From Pseudomonas farris (GTDB lineage: Bacteria > Pseudomonadota > Gammaproteobacteria > Pseudomonadales > Pseudomonadaceae): a DNA stretch of 64,000 nt. Shown in pieces: positions 17,880 through 27,171 of the stretch. The DNA lies in contig NZ_JAHSTV010000004.1 in NCBI RefSeq assembly GCF_019145235.1, positions 186,001 to 250,000 on the forward strand, read 5' to 3'. Position 1 is the first letter of the stretch, and the number at the start of each line of letters is the position of its first letter. The translations under genes were made by a program, and so were the position numbers. Under the pieces are notes generated by a model that worked only from the letters and a program-made list of their open reading frames with translations, had not been told where the DNA came from and searched no databases.

Positions 17880-18820
17880 TTCGGATCCCCGGAAGCCGTG
17901 GCAGGCAACGAGCGCAGGTAAGCCACCAGGCGCTGCACGGCTTCTTCGTCCAACAGATTGCTGTAAGTCGGCATGATCGGCAGGTAACCCGTCACCAGGT
18001 GTTTTTGGGGCAACACAATGCTGTCGCGCAGGTAGGCGTCGTCCGCCACAACCTGGCCGCCGTCGGCCAGACGCACCGTTCGATTGAACACGCCAGCCAA
18101 GGGCGGCGCGTTACCGGAATCGTGACAACTGCCGCAGCCGTATTGTCGGTACAAGGTCTCGCCCTGGCTGATCAGGTCGGCGGCGCTGCCGTTGTCCTGC
18201 AGCCAATGTTGATAGTCTCCCGGATCGAGCACCACCAGCCGGGCGAGCATCGCCGCATGATCGGTGCCACAGTATTCGGCGCAATACACCTGATAGGTGC
18301 CGCTGTGTTCGGCCTGGAACCAGAGCATGCTGTAACGCTGCGGCAACACGTCCTGCTTGATCCGCAGGCTGGGGAAAAACAGGCTGTGGATCACGTCTTC
18401 GGAAATCATCGTCAGCTTCACCGGGCGTCGTGCCGGGACGTGCAAGGTGTTGATCTCACGCTGCCCGCCCTGATGCTGAAACTTCCACATCCATTGCCGC
18501 GCCGTGACCTGTATTTCCAGGGCATCGGCCGGAGGCGTGCGAGCGAAAAAGAATAGCCGTGCCGAAAACAGAAAAATCACCAGCGAACCAATGAACGGCA
18601 AGATGATCCAGGCCAGTTCGATCGGCAAATTGCTCTGCGCCCGATGATCCCGATTCGCCTCGCGCCCGCGTCGATAGCGCCAGATAAACATCCATAGCGC
18701 GACAAACACTGGCACTACAAACAACGCCATCATTCCGGTGAAGCCGATCACCAGCCAATCGACCGAGACGGCATAGTCCGAGCCCTGCACGGGCCACAAG
18801 CGCAGGAAGTGTTCGTTCAT
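17876..18820 (-). CDS. coxB: caa3-type cytochrome c oxidase subunit II with fused cytochrome c domain
   Basis: The 314-aa protein has two N-terminal transmembrane helices (about residues 20-45 and 68-92). The periplasmic cupredoxin domain carries the CuA set [12 protein letters not shown] near residues 187-198, with the upstream histidine in [13 protein letters not shown]-terminal class I cytochrome c domain follows, with heme motif CGSCH (about 232-236) and a late methionine region ([14 protein letters not shown]). The fused heme domain makes this a caa3-type subunit that can take electrons without a separate soluble cytochrome. Its start overlaps the SCO gene stop and its end overlaps coxA by four bases. 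Confidence 0.95.
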   Translation of the reverse strand: MNEHFLRLWPVQGSDYAVSVDWLVIGFTGMMALFVVPVFVALWMFIWRYRRGREANRDHRAQSNLPIELAWIILPFIGSLVIFLFSARLFFFARTPPADALEIQVTARQWMWKFQHQGGQREINTLHVPARRPVKLTMISEDVIHSLFFPSLRIKQDVLPQRYSMLWFQAEHSGTYQVYCAEYCGTDHAAMLARLVVLDPGDYQHWLQDNGSAADLISQGETLYRQYGCGSCHDSGNAPPLAGVFNRTVRLADGGQVVADDAYLRDSIVLPQKHLVTGYLPIMPTYSNLLDEEAVQRLVAYLRSLPATASGDPK

Positions 18821-19617
18821 GGCTGCCTCTGCCGATCGCGGCGCAACGCCAGAACAATGAACAGGCCCAACACCAGCACGGTCGCCATCCCCGCCACTTG
18901 CAGCAAAACAATGATCCGACTGCTATAGGTGCCGCTCTGCGGGTCGTAGTGGTAACACAGCAGCAGAAGCTGTTCCTTGAATGCGCCCAGCTTGCCCTGC
19001 CCCGCCTCGGTCAATGCAAGGCGCACATCGCTGGCCTGATAACCGAGGCCGTAGAGCCAGCGCGACAGGCGTCCATCGCCGGTCAACACCGCCACCGCCG
19101 AGCTATGCGCATATTGTTGCTGTTGCTCATCGAAGCGATAGCCGAAGCCCAGTGAGCGGGCCAGGGCCTGACCCGCAGCAGCGTCGCCGGTCAGCAAATA
19201 CAAGCCCGGCTCAACCGCCAGCGACGGCCAATGCTGACTCAGTTTGGCCAGTTCCTCGCGGGCGGCATGGCTGTCTTCCCGCGGATCGAAACTGAACGCA
19301 ATCACCTGAAAATCCCGGCCCAAGCGGTAAGGCTGATGGGTCAATTGACTGAACAGCGTCGAGAGCGCCGCGTCACAGACGTTCGGGCAGCGGTAATACA
19401 AAGGCACCAACAGCGTTGGCTGGCCGCCAAGCAAATCGCCGAGGCGTACCGAGCGGCCGTGCTGATCGGTAAATCGTGTGTCCAGTGCCAAGCGTTGGCC
19501 GACCTGGGCCGTGTCGATTCCGGCGGCGGAAAACGGGTCGAACGTCTGCGCGACGCTGTGTTGCAATGTCATCAGCCACAGCAACGCCAGCACCAGCGAG
19601 ATCCGTTCACGGTTCAT
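18817..19617 (-). CDS. SCO1/SenC-family copper chaperone with C-terminal membrane helix
   Basis: A 266-aa protein with an N-terminal signal/anchor (LVLALLWLMTLQHSVAQ). Its thioredoxin-fold SCO domain contains the copper-binding CPNVC motif (in YYRCPNVCDAALS) and the downstream FSFDPREDSHAA region. A C-terminal transmembrane segment (VAGMATVLVLGLFIVLAL) follows. SCO proteins load or reduce the CuA site of subunit II, whose gene lies immediately downstream with a four-base overlap. The frame stays open to 19899, but that extension has no family similarity and lies over the preceding gene. The ATG at 19617 gives a clean signal sequence. Confidence 0.88.
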   Translation of the reverse strand: MNRERISLVLALLWLMTLQHSVAQTFDPFSAAGIDTAQVGQRLALDTRFTDQHGRSVRLGDLLGGQPTLLVPLYYRCPNVCDAALSTLFSQLTHQPYRLGRDFQVIAFSFDPREDSHAAREELAKLSQHWPSLAVEPGLYLLTGDAAAGQALARSLGFGYRFDEQQQQYAHSSAVAVLTGDGRLSRWLYGLGYQASDVRLALTEAGQGKLGAFKEQLLLLCYHYDPQSGTYSSRIIVLLQVAGMATVLVLGLFIVLALRRDRQRQP

Positions 19618-19994
19618 GGGGGGGCGTCCTCGGGTGTTGGCCAGCCCTGCTCCAACAGCACCTGCCGCGCCTGCTCCAGTGGCAAGTGTACGATGCGGCG
19701 CTCGCGGTCGACCCAGCCGAAGCTGTCGAGGTGAATACGCTCGGCGGCGAGCTGTCGTTCGGCGTTCTGCCGAGGCTGAGATTGCAAGCGTGGGGCCGGT
19801 GGTAGCAGGCGCTCGCGTTCCAGGGCACTCAAGGGTGGCTGCCGCGATTCTGCGCGATTCTGATAGCTGATCAGCCACCAGGCCACGCCGGTGAGGCACA
19901 GCAGAACCGCCGCCAAAAACAGCGCCACCAGACTCCAGACTTTGCCACTGTCGACCTCGTTGGGTTCGTAGCCGAGCGGTTTTTCAGATTTCAT
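19614..19994 (-). CDS. Single-pass membrane protein of unknown function in ACIII-caa3 operon
   Basis: The 126-aa product has one clear transmembrane helix (about residues 19-42, VWSLVALFLAAVLLCLTGVAWWLI). A proline- and glutamine-rich linker follows, then a short soluble domain containing LDSFGWVDRERRIVHLPLEQARQVLLEQGWP. The ending resembles small periplasmic domains found between alternative complex III and oxidase genes, but I do not recognise a named family. It overlaps actF by 11 bases and the SCO gene by four, so it is made in step with the complex. It could be an extra subunit or an assembly factor. Confidence 0.7.
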   Translation of the reverse strand: MKSEKPLGYEPNEVDSGKVWSLVALFLAAVLLCLTGVAWWLISYQNRAESRQPPLSALERERLLPPAPRLQSQPRQNAERQLAAERIHLDSFGWVDRERRIVHLPLEQARQVLLEQGWPTPEDAPP

Positions 19995-20994
19995 GGCGCC
20001 TCCGTTGCCATTGCCAACGCCACCATGCCCACAGGCCGAGACCGTAAACCCCTTGGCAGAGCACGGCCATCAGGCCGGCTCCGATTTCAACGTCGGGGAA
20101 GATCGACGGCAAGCTCATCCAGATCGACTCGACACTGCCCAGTAGCAGAATAGCCGTGCACCCCCAAATCAGAACCTGTGGTCGACCGCCCCAAGGAGAG
20201 GCCAACGCCAGCAGACAGGCCACCTGCCCTGCCATCAGCAACCCGCTGACCACGCCCCAGATGCCTCCCTCACGCACGCGATACCATTGGGTTTCATGCT
20301 GAAGATTCACCGACCAGATAATCAGGTACTGCATGAAATGCACGTAGGCCCAGAACGCCAGGGCACTGACCAGCAATCCGCGCAGCACCTGACGCTGTGG
20401 AGCCGGCAGCGGCACAAGGTTCCAGCACAGCACGCAGAGGCCGGCAAACGCCAGGCCATCGAGCAACTGCCGGGCGATCAGCAGTACACCGAACAGGCTG
20501 GACACAAACCCCGACTGCAATGACATCAACCAGTCGACCGCCGCCAGGCTGACCATCAGCCCATACAGGATCAGCCCCGGGGCACTGCGCTCGGCGTCCG
20601 GACGTTGCGACCAGCACAGCAGAGCCAGGGCAAGCCCGGCGTAAAGCAGCGTGCGCACCACGAAAAACCACGGCGACAACCACAGCCCGCGAAACCCTGG
20701 CGCGTCGACGTGGAACCACGGGTACAGCCAGGCCATGGCGAGTAGCACCGGCAACAGCATCGGCACAATCAGCACCACCGCGCTGCGACCCAGTCCGCTG
20801 CCCGGCGCCAGCAGTATTTGCCAGCGGCCACTAATCAACGGTGTCAGCAGCGCCAGCAGCAGGCAGCCCAACACGATGTTGCTGCCGTTGATCGCGGCCG
20901 CCAACGCCCCGGCGCCCACCCAGGCCGGCTGCCAAACCCCGAGCAGGATGACGCCGACGGCGCCGATGGCGAAGGCTCCCGACAACCGCCTCAT
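19984..20994 (-). CDS. actF: Alternative complex III, membrane subunit ActF
   Basis: The 336-aa polytopic protein has about ten helices and the NrfD/ActF-like pattern, including AAVDWLMSLQSGFVSSLFGVLL and FWAYVHFMQYLIIWSVNLQHETQWYRVREGG. The latter resembles the conserved region of the quinol:cytochrome c oxidoreductase subunit 2. ActF is shorter than ActC and is one of the two membrane subunits thought to form the quinol and proton-translocating part of alternative complex III. The gene overlaps actE by four bases and the following 126-aa gene by 11 bases. Confidence 0.85.
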   Translation of the reverse strand: MRRLSGAFAIGAVGVILLGVWQPAWVGAGALAAAINGSNIVLGCLLLALLTPLISGRWQILLAPGSGLGRSAVVLIVPMLLPVLLAMAWLYPWFHVDAPGFRGLWLSPWFFVVRTLLYAGLALALLCWSQRPDAERSAPGLILYGLMVSLAAVDWLMSLQSGFVSSLFGVLLIARQLLDGLAFAGLCVLCWNLVPLPAPQRQVLRGLLVSALAFWAYVHFMQYLIIWSVNLQHETQWYRVREGGIWGVVSGLLMAGQVACLLALASPWGGRPQVLIWGCTAILLLGSVESIWMSLPSIFPDVEIGAGLMAVLCQGVYGLGLWAWWRWQWQRRRHEI

Positions 20995-21524
20995 TGGTTG
21001 TTCTCCTCGAACGCCTGACGCAACTCGGCTGGCAGGCCCTCCAGAGGCGCGTGCTGGCTTAACTGCAGCAAGCGCACATGAGCAACGATGGCCCAGCGTT
21101 CTGCCGGCGGGATGCGTGATTCATAGCCGTACATCAGGCCTTTGCCCTGAGCGATGACATGCATCAGCTGAGCGTCAGAGGCGCCGAGCAACCGCGGTTC
21201 GGTCAACGCCGGCGGTGCCGGAAAACCACGGCCGACCACCAGACCATCGCCTCGCCCGCTCAAGCCATGGCACGGGGTGCAAAATGTCTGATAGCTCGCT
21301 TCGCCGCGGGTGAGCAACGCATCGGTCAATGGTGGGCGCTGCTGCAAAATCGCTTCACGCTCCAGTTGCCCGCGAGCGACGGTGCCGACGGGTGGCTGAC
21401 GGCTACTCAAGCCGTTTTCGAACAAGGCTCCGGCCCGTTGTTGCTCAATCCTGGCCTGGCGCGACATGTCATCGCAGCCGCTGCACAACACGGCGATTAT
21501 CAGCGCGCACCGCCAGCCGTTCAT
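20991..21524 (-). CDS. actE: Alternative complex III, mono-heme cytochrome c lipoprotein ActE
   Basis: A 177-aa lipoprotein with signal LIIAVLCSGC (lipobox cysteine at residue 17). It has a single heme c motif CTPCH (in FCTPCHGLSGRGDG) and a distal methionine in GKGLMYGYESRIPPAERWAIVAHVR, typical of ActE. In known complexes ActE receives electrons from ActA and can pass them to the oxidase. The gene overlaps its neighbours on both sides by four bases, placing it firmly in the act order. Confidence 0.9.
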   Translation of the reverse strand: MNGWRCALIIAVLCSGCDDMSRQARIEQQRAGALFENGLSSRQPPVGTVARGQLEREAILQQRPPLTDALLTRGEASYQTFCTPCHGLSGRGDGLVVGRGFPAPPALTEPRLLGASDAQLMHVIAQGKGLMYGYESRIPPAERWAIVAHVRLLQLSQHAPLEGLPAELRQAFEENNQ

Positions 21525-22045
21525 GGCCGCACCTCGCGCACGCTAATCGCTCGTTCGGCCAACCAGGCTCGGGTAGCCTGCGCGTCGAACAGCGGGTCAC
21601 CGGCCTCGATAAACAGAAAAAACCCATCGTCACTGGCCCGCTCGAAACCCTCAGCGCCAAACAACGGGTGATGCAAACGTGGCAGGCGGCTGCTGACCAG
21701 CAGCGTCAATACCGCAGCGATCGCCGCCCCGACCACGGCGAATAGAAAGGTCACCACCATCAGCAACGGCAGGGCGATCAACGGCCGACCGCCGACGTTT
21801 AGCGGATAGCTCCACACCGAGCCAATCTGCATCAACAGCGCCAGGCCGATGCCGAGTAATCCGCCGATGCAGGCCATGCTCGATACCCTGGAAGCCTTGG
21901 GTTTCAACAACGGTTGCAGCGCCTCAAGAGGAAACGGCGCGAACGCATCGAGGCGTCGATAGCCGATGGCCCAGGCGTGCAGGCTGGCTTCAACCAACGG
22001 CTGCGGCGCATCGAATTCAGCCAGCAACCCCAGGGATTCAGTCAT
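21521..22045 (-). CDS. actD: Alternative complex III, subunit ActD (DUF3341)
   Basis: The 174-aa product has two transmembrane helices (about residues 60-80 and 95-120) between N- and C-terminal soluble parts. It begins with the DUF3341 pattern LGLLAEFDAPQPLVEASLHAWAIGYRRLDAFAPFP. ActD is a small structural membrane subunit without cofactors. The open frame reaches 22138, but the ATG at 22045 overlaps the actC stop by eight bases and gives the family N-terminus. Confidence 0.9.
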   Translation of the reverse strand: MTESLGLLAEFDAPQPLVEASLHAWAIGYRRLDAFAPFPLEALQPLLKPKASRVSSMACIGGLLGIGLALLMQIGSVWSYPLNVGGRPLIALPLLMVVTFLFAVVGAAIAAVLTLLVSSRLPRLHHPLFGAEGFERASDDGFFLFIEAGDPLFDAQATRAWLAERAISVREVRP

Positions 22046-23402
22046 CGCCGCGCTCCTGATGCAGCGCCTGCTTGACCTCGAACGCCGAGACCATGGGCAC
22101 GTAGCGCAGAAACAGACTGTAGGGCAGCAGGAACACACCGAAACTGCCGATGAACAACGTCCAGTCCCAAATCGTCGGGGTGTAGCCGCCCCAGGTCGAG
22201 ACTAGAAAATCGCGGGTCTGCGGCGGGATCACCAGCATGAAACGCTCGGCCCACATGCCCACCAGCACCGCCAGCGCTACGGCTGCTAATACACCCGGAC
22301 GCTGGCGCACCGAACGCCACCACAACGCCTGGAGCACGCCGACGTTGCAGACGATGGCCAACCAGAAACTCCAGGCGTGAGGGCCGCTCAGGCGTGTCAA
22401 TAAGACCTCGATCTCATGGGTATCGCCGCTGTAAAACGGCATGAACAGATCCATCAGATAGCCATAGGCGGTGAGCCAACCGGTGGCCAACAGCAGGCGC
22501 CCGAGCATGTCCAGATGACGCAAAGTGATCAGCGCTTCGATGTGCAGCAACCAGCGCACACCGATGGCGAGCAACGCCACCAAGGCAAATCCGGAAAACA
22601 CCGCGCCGGCCACGAAGTACGGCGGGAACAGCGTCGAATGCCAACCGCTTTGCGGGCCCATGGTCAGCAGGAACGAATAGCCGCTGGACACGGCGAACAC
22701 CAACGGGATCGCGAGCATCGCCAGCACGCGAGTGGTACTTCGCCACAACGCCCAATGCTGCTGCGAACCGCGCCAGCCCAGCGCCATCAGGCCATACAGC
22801 GTTTGCCTCAGCGCACCTTGGGCACGGTCCCGCGCCGTGGCGAAATCAGGAATGGCCCCCACCAACAGAAACAGCAGCGACACTGTCAAATACGACAGGA
22901 TCGCAAACATGTCCCAGGCCGTCGGGCTCTTGAACTGCGGCCACAGCCCCATTTCATTCGGGTACGGCAGGATCCAGTAAAACAGCCAGGGCCGCCCCAG
23001 GTGCAGGATCGGGTACAGCGCGGCGCAGATCACCGCCATCAGTGTCATCAACTCTGCCAGGCGATTGAGGGTGTGTCGCCACGGCCGCTCGATCAGCAAC
23101 AGCAACGCGGAGATGAAGGTGCCGGCGTGGCCGATGCCCAGCCACCAGATGTAGTTGAGAATGCCGTAGCCCCAGTGCACCGGCTGATTGTTGCCCCACA
23201 TGCCCACGCCGTTGGCCAGCAGTACCGTGGCCGAGGCCAGGTACATCAGCAACAGCGTGATGGCGATTCCAAATAACCAGCGCCACGCCACCCGCCGGGG
23301 AAACTGTTGCAGGGGGCCGAATACCTGCCGCGACACCTGCTGATCGCTCAGGTCCCGTGGCAGAAAATGCCCGGTATCGTGCAGCAGCGGTTCAGGCCTC
23401 AT
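22038..23402 (-). CDS. actC: Alternative complex III, NrfD/PsrC-like membrane subunit ActC
   Basis: A 454-aa, about ten-helix membrane protein of the NrfD/PsrC family. Characteristic pieces are NYIWWLGIGHAGTFISALLLL, EMGLWPQFKSPTAWDMFAI, PPYFVAGAVFSGFALVALL and AERFMLVIPPQTRDFL. ActC carries the quinol-binding site at the periplasmic side in known structures. The frame is open upstream to 23534, but the ATG at 23402 matches the family start and overlaps the actB stop by 11 bases. Confidence 0.93.
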   Translation of the reverse strand: MRPEPLLHDTGHFLPRDLSDQQVSRQVFGPLQQFPRRVAWRWLFGIAITLLLMYLASATVLLANGVGMWGNNQPVHWGYGILNYIWWLGIGHAGTFISALLLLIERPWRHTLNRLAELMTLMAVICAALYPILHLGRPWLFYWILPYPNEMGLWPQFKSPTAWDMFAILSYLTVSLLFLLVGAIPDFATARDRAQGALRQTLYGLMALGWRGSQQHWALWRSTTRVLAMLAIPLVFAVSSGYSFLLTMGPQSGWHSTLFPPYFVAGAVFSGFALVALLAIGVRWLLHIEALITLRHLDMLGRLLLATGWLTAYGYLMDLFMPFYSGDTHEIEVLLTRLSGPHAWSFWLAIVCNVGVLQALWWRSVRQRPGVLAAVALAVLVGMWAERFMLVIPPQTRDFLVSTWGGYTPTIWDWTLFIGSFGVFLLPYSLFLRYVPMVSAFEVKQALHQERGDD

Positions 23403-26289
23403 CGCTGCTCTCCCCCTCCTCGATCCGCGCCAGATAGGTGGTGCGCGGGCGCGTGCCGAGGGCTTCGAGCAAACGGTAATGACGTGGATCCTTGCGGGCA
23501 TGGCTGACCGCGCTGGCGGGATCGGCAATGTCACCGAAACGGATCGCCTGGCTCGGACAGGTTTGCTGGCAGGCGGTGACGACTTTGGTGGTGTCGAAGT
23601 CGAAGCCCTGCTGTTTGTCTTCGATGCGTGCGGCGCTGATGCGCTGAACGCAATAGGTGCATTTTTCCATCACCCCCCGGGCGCGCACGGTGACTTCGGG
23701 GTTGCGTTGGGCCTGAATCGACGGAGCGGCGTCGGCGCTCCAGTCCAGCCAGTTGAAGCGGCGTACTTTGTACGGGCAATACGAGGCGCAGGTGCGGGTG
23801 CCGATGCAGCGGTTGTAGACCATCTGGTTCAAGCCATCGCGGCTGTGCACCGTGGCATTCACCGGGCAACCGGTTTCACACGGCGCCTGTTCGCAGTGCA
23901 TGCACGGCAAGGGTTGGAAACGCGAGCGTGGCGCATCCAGTGATCCCTGATAGTAATGGTCGATGCGCAGCCAGTGCATGTTGCGCCCGTTGGCCACCTG
24001 TTCGGCACCGACCACGGCGATGTTGTTTTCCGCCTGACACGCCGTGACGCAGGCATTGCAGCCGGTGCACAAGTCGAGGTCGATGACCATGCCCCACTGC
24101 GGGCCGCTGTCAACGACCGAGCTATAGAGAGATGCCGGAATCTGCTGCGCCGGCAACTGCGGCGCCTCGCGTTGCACCACGCGAATCGGCGGTGCCTCAT
24201 AGTCCGGTAACTGGTGATGAGTCTGAGTAACGGCCAGGGTATGGTGCTCGCCACTGGAGCGTACCGAGGCACTTACCGACGATGACTGGATCGGCCGTAC
24301 CGCATAGCCCAAACCGTTACCGACCCGCCCGGCGTGGCTACGCCCGTAACCGGTGTACAGCGCAATGACCTGATCGGCCTGCCCCGGCTCGATCCACGCC
24401 GCGCCGCGCAATAATTGCCCCGGCAGCGCCACTTCAACGCCGTCGCCATTGCGCACGCCCACCTGTTCCGCCAACCGTGGCGACAGCCCGACCACGTTGC
24501 TCCAGGTCAGGGTACTGATGGGTTTGGGCAATTCCTGCAACCAGCCAAGATTGGCGAAACGCCCGTCCCATACACAAGGATCCGGACGCACCACGGCTTC
24601 GAGGCCATCGATATCGATCAGGTTCAACACCCATGTCGCCGCTTCAGGGACATCCACTGCCGGCGCAGAGGCTTCGATCCAGCCATCGGCCAAGGCCTGG
24701 CGCCACTGACTTTGCGGAACATGGGACCAGGTGATGCGCACCTGATCCAGGGCGTCGCTGTCGGCGGAGGTCAGCAGCAGTTCGATGATTTGATGCAGGG
24801 TTCGGGTCGAGTACATTGGCTCAATCAGCGGCTGCACAATGCAGGCACTGCCATCCGCCGCGCGTGTATCGCTCCAGCCGTCGAGCGCATGATTGAGCGG
24901 CAAATGCCAGTGGCAGTGCGCGGCGCTTTCGTCGTAGTAAAGCCCCGCATGCAGTCGGAACGGTACTTTCTGCAGCAACCCCTCCAGCCCCAGATCCGGC
25001 GCCGAGGTGTGCAACGGGTTGCAATCGAGCAGCCACAATTGGCTGACGTTGCCACCCGCCAATTGCTGGCTCAGTTGCTCCAGCGACGCCCAGAACTGTC
25101 CGCGTTCGTAACCCAGCAACGTCGGCGTCTGCCAATCCAGCGTCTGGCCGTGCGCACCCAGCCGCTGATTGAGCCGCATCACCTGCGCCTGCACATCTTC
25201 TGCCGCTTGCTTGCTCACGCAGATCAGGCCACGGCCGGGATGAGCCTTGAGCGCCGAGGCGGCTTCATCGACCCAGTCGAGCTGTCGCGCACTCAGGCGC
25301 GGCTGGTCGGCCACGTTGTCACCCAAGGCGCGGCTCAGCGCCAGCACCAGATCAGGCAGTCGCGATGGGGCAATCGCCAATCGTCGCGTGGCCGCAGCCC
25401 CGGTCAGCGTCGGAATGCTTTCGGCGACAAACGACAACGCCGCGCCCTGCCCTTGCGCCGCCTGCCGTCGACGCTCTGCCCAGCCACGTTGCAACAGCGT
25501 CTGGCGCGGGCCGCTACCCAGCGGATCGTCTTCCAGGCAAACCAGCACCTCGGCGTTTTCCAGATAACGCCGGGCATTCAGCGGCTGACCGAATACCCGC
25601 TCGCTGACGCGTAGAGCCTGAGTCTCGGCGAACGGTTCGGCGTGATACAGCTGCGCTTCGGGCCAGCGCCGACGCAGCGCTTCGAGTTGCCGCCCGAGGG
25701 TCGGCGAACTGCTGGCCCCGCAGACGATATGCAGGCCTTTGCCTCGCGTGGTGTCCAGCGTCAGGCGTTGTCGAGCCAGCGCGCCACGCACTTCGTCCCA
25801 ACTGGTTTCCCGACCCTTGAAGCGCGGCGCTTGGGAACGGTCAGGGTCATACAGTTGCAGGATTGCCGCCTGAGTAAAGGCATCGCACGCGCCACCGGAC
25901 ATCGGGTGCTGCGGATTGCCTTCGAGTTTGATCGGGCGCCCGGCAAGCGTCTTGCCCAGCACGGGTTGGGCGATGCCACAAAACGGGATGGCCGTTGCAT
26001 ACCAGCTCGCAACGCCGGGCGTCAGTTGCGTGGCTTGTCGGATCGCCGGCACGGCTTGCTCAGGGGTTTTGCCACACGCGACCAAGCCTGCCATGGCCAA
26101 GGACGCCGCCATCAATTGCAGAAAATGTCGGCGGTCCAACAAGGGCGCGGCACCGGGAAACTCCGCCTCGATCAGCGCTTGCGCCTCGGGCGTCGCCGCC
26201 AGCGCTTCGAGGCCACGCCAGTACGCGGAGCCTTTGAGCCCGGCGAGCTGCTCGCGCCATGCGGCGAAGTCCAGCGAGGAGGCGCTCAT
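23392..26289 (-). CDS. actB: Alternative complex III, Tat-exported iron-sulfur subunit ActB
   Basis: The 965-aa fused protein has an extended Tat signal (DRRHFLQLMAASLAMAGLVAC, about residues 58-78; the following cysteine could be lipidated). A large molybdopterin-oxidoreductase-like domain with no obvious cofactor ligands follows. The C-terminal ferredoxin domain has four cysteine clusters: CTGCNACVTAC, CMHCEQAPCETGC, CIGTRTCASYC and CTYC...ACQQTC. Like other ActB proteins it joins the catalytic-like and electron-transfer modules in one chain and relays electrons from quinol to ActA. The start at 26289 overlaps the actA stop (ATGA). Confidence 0.95.
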   Translation of the reverse strand: MSASSLDFAAWREQLAGLKGSAYWRGLEALAATPEAQALIEAEFPGAAPLLDRRHFLQLMAASLAMAGLVACGKTPEQAVPAIRQATQLTPGVASWYATAIPFCGIAQPVLGKTLAGRPIKLEGNPQHPMSGGACDAFTQAAILQLYDPDRSQAPRFKGRETSWDEVRGALARQRLTLDTTRGKGLHIVCGASSSPTLGRQLEALRRRWPEAQLYHAEPFAETQALRVSERVFGQPLNARRYLENAEVLVCLEDDPLGSGPRQTLLQRGWAERRRQAAQGQGAALSFVAESIPTLTGAAATRRLAIAPSRLPDLVLALSRALGDNVADQPRLSARQLDWVDEAASALKAHPGRGLICVSKQAAEDVQAQVMRLNQRLGAHGQTLDWQTPTLLGYERGQFWASLEQLSQQLAGGNVSQLWLLDCNPLHTSAPDLGLEGLLQKVPFRLHAGLYYDESAAHCHWHLPLNHALDGWSDTRAADGSACIVQPLIEPMYSTRTLHQIIELLLTSADSDALDQVRITWSHVPQSQWRQALADGWIEASAPAVDVPEAATWVLNLIDIDGLEAVVRPDPCVWDGRFANLGWLQELPKPISTLTWSNVVGLSPRLAEQVGVRNGDGVEVALPGQLLRGAAWIEPGQADQVIALYTGYGRSHAGRVGNGLGYAVRPIQSSSVSASVRSSGEHHTLAVTQTHHQLPDYEAPPIRVVQREAPQLPAQQIPASLYSSVVDSGPQWGMVIDLDLCTGCNACVTACQAENNIAVVGAEQVANGRNMHWLRIDHYYQGSLDAPRSRFQPLPCMHCEQAPCETGCPVNATVHSRDGLNQMVYNRCIGTRTCASYCPYKVRRFNWLDWSADAAPSIQAQRNPEVTVRARGVMEKCTYCVQRISAARIEDKQQGFDFDTTKVVTACQQTCPSQAIRFGDIADPASAVSHARKDPRHYRLLEALGTRPRTTYLARIEEGESSDEA

Positions 26290-26942
26290 CGATGGCAGAT
26301 CCCGCAATCGCTCAGGCCTCGGGGATCGATTCGTCGATCCTTCATTAATTGCTCACCCAGCGCCCGACGATCCTGATCGGTGTGCCATTGCAGCCGGGTC
26401 ACTTGCCCTGCGGGGCGCAAGTGCGGCGCCGGATCGCGGTGACAGGCCAGGCACTGGCCCATGCTCAGTGGTTCGGCCTTGAACATCAGTTGCATGCGGT
26501 CCACCGCGCCGTGGCATTCGCTGCAGCCCACGCCCGCATTCACATGCACGCCATGATGGAAGTACACGTAATCCGGCAGTTCGACCACCCGCTGCCAATG
26601 CAACGGCTGTGATTCACGCAGACTTTTTCGCAAAGGTTCGAGCAGGTCGGCGTTTTTCCAGATTTGCGAGTGGCACGTCATGCAGGTTTCGGTGGGCGGC
26701 AGACTGGCCATCGCAGAGGACTCCACGGAACTGTGGCAGTAACGGCAATCGATTTTCAGCTCGCCGACATGGTGGGCGTGACTGAACGGCAGCGGCTGCT
26801 CGACCACCCAGTTACGGCCGGTTCGGTAGTCGGAGCGGTCCAGGGCCAATGCCACGAGCAAGCCTCCCGTGAGACCGACGAACAGCACCAGCAACCCCAG
26901 GCGCAGCCAGGTATCGGCCGAGCGGCTGAAGATCTGCGCCAT
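26286..26942 (-). CDS. actA: Alternative complex III, pentaheme cytochrome c ActA
   Basis: A 218-aa protein with one N-terminal membrane anchor (LGLLVLFVGLTGGLLVALAL) and five heme c motifs: CRYCH, CMTCH, CSECH, CLACH and CGICH. This is the pentaheme arrangement of ActA, which collects electrons from ActB and hands them to ActE or the oxidase. It is the first gene of the operon, and a 229-bp intergenic region lies upstream. Confidence 0.95.
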   Translation of the reverse strand: MAQIFSRSADTWLRLGLLVLFVGLTGGLLVALALDRSDYRTGRNWVVEQPLPFSHAHHVGELKIDCRYCHSSVESSAMASLPPTETCMTCHSQIWKNADLLEPLRKSLRESQPLHWQRVVELPDYVYFHHGVHVNAGVGCSECHGAVDRMQLMFKAEPLSMGQCLACHRDPAPHLRPAGQVTRLQWHTDQDRRALGEQLMKDRRIDPRGLSDCGICHR

Positions 26943-27171
26943 CGCCGGATTCCAAAATTCACGTTCTTAAGGCTATGGCTCCGTTTGCGCTCAGGAGTTC
27001 TTTATTTCCGATGCACGTGATCATCGTGCGACCGCGTGGATCCCGCTGCCGCTGGCTGCGCTCGGTTTGATCCAATTCCCGTAAGAGCGAGGCTGTGGTT
27101 GCGGGGTCTTCAGTGGAGATGAGTGAACCTGAAGTTGTAGCGGCACCTGCGGCTTAAGATCACTGCGCAGA
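26943..27171 (-). promoter_or_regulatory. Promoter region of the act-cox operon with inverted repeat GCACG-N7-CGTGC
   Basis: No gene is seen in these 229 bases, which must hold the promoter of the operon starting at 26942. An inverted repeat GCACG-N7-CGTGC lies at 27013-27029, about 70 bases before actA, and could be an operator. I found no convincing Anr (TTGAT-N4-ATCAA) or sigma-54 site, and no confident -35/-10 pair. The regulatory role is only inferred from position. Confidence 0.35.

Noticed and set aside
16542..17921. 459-residue open frame on the + strand, very rich in Gln, His and Arg
   Set aside because: It lies antisense to coxA and has low-complexity composition typical of the reverse frame of a GC-rich membrane protein gene; no ribosome site or domain is seen.
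24415..25614. 399-residue open frame on the + strand
   Set aside because: It is antisense to actB, whose Tat signal and iron-sulfur motifs are unmistakable.
26943..27171. Anr/FNR box upstream of actA
   Set aside because: The TTGATCCAATTCC stretch matches only the first half of the TTGAT-N4-ATCAA consensus.
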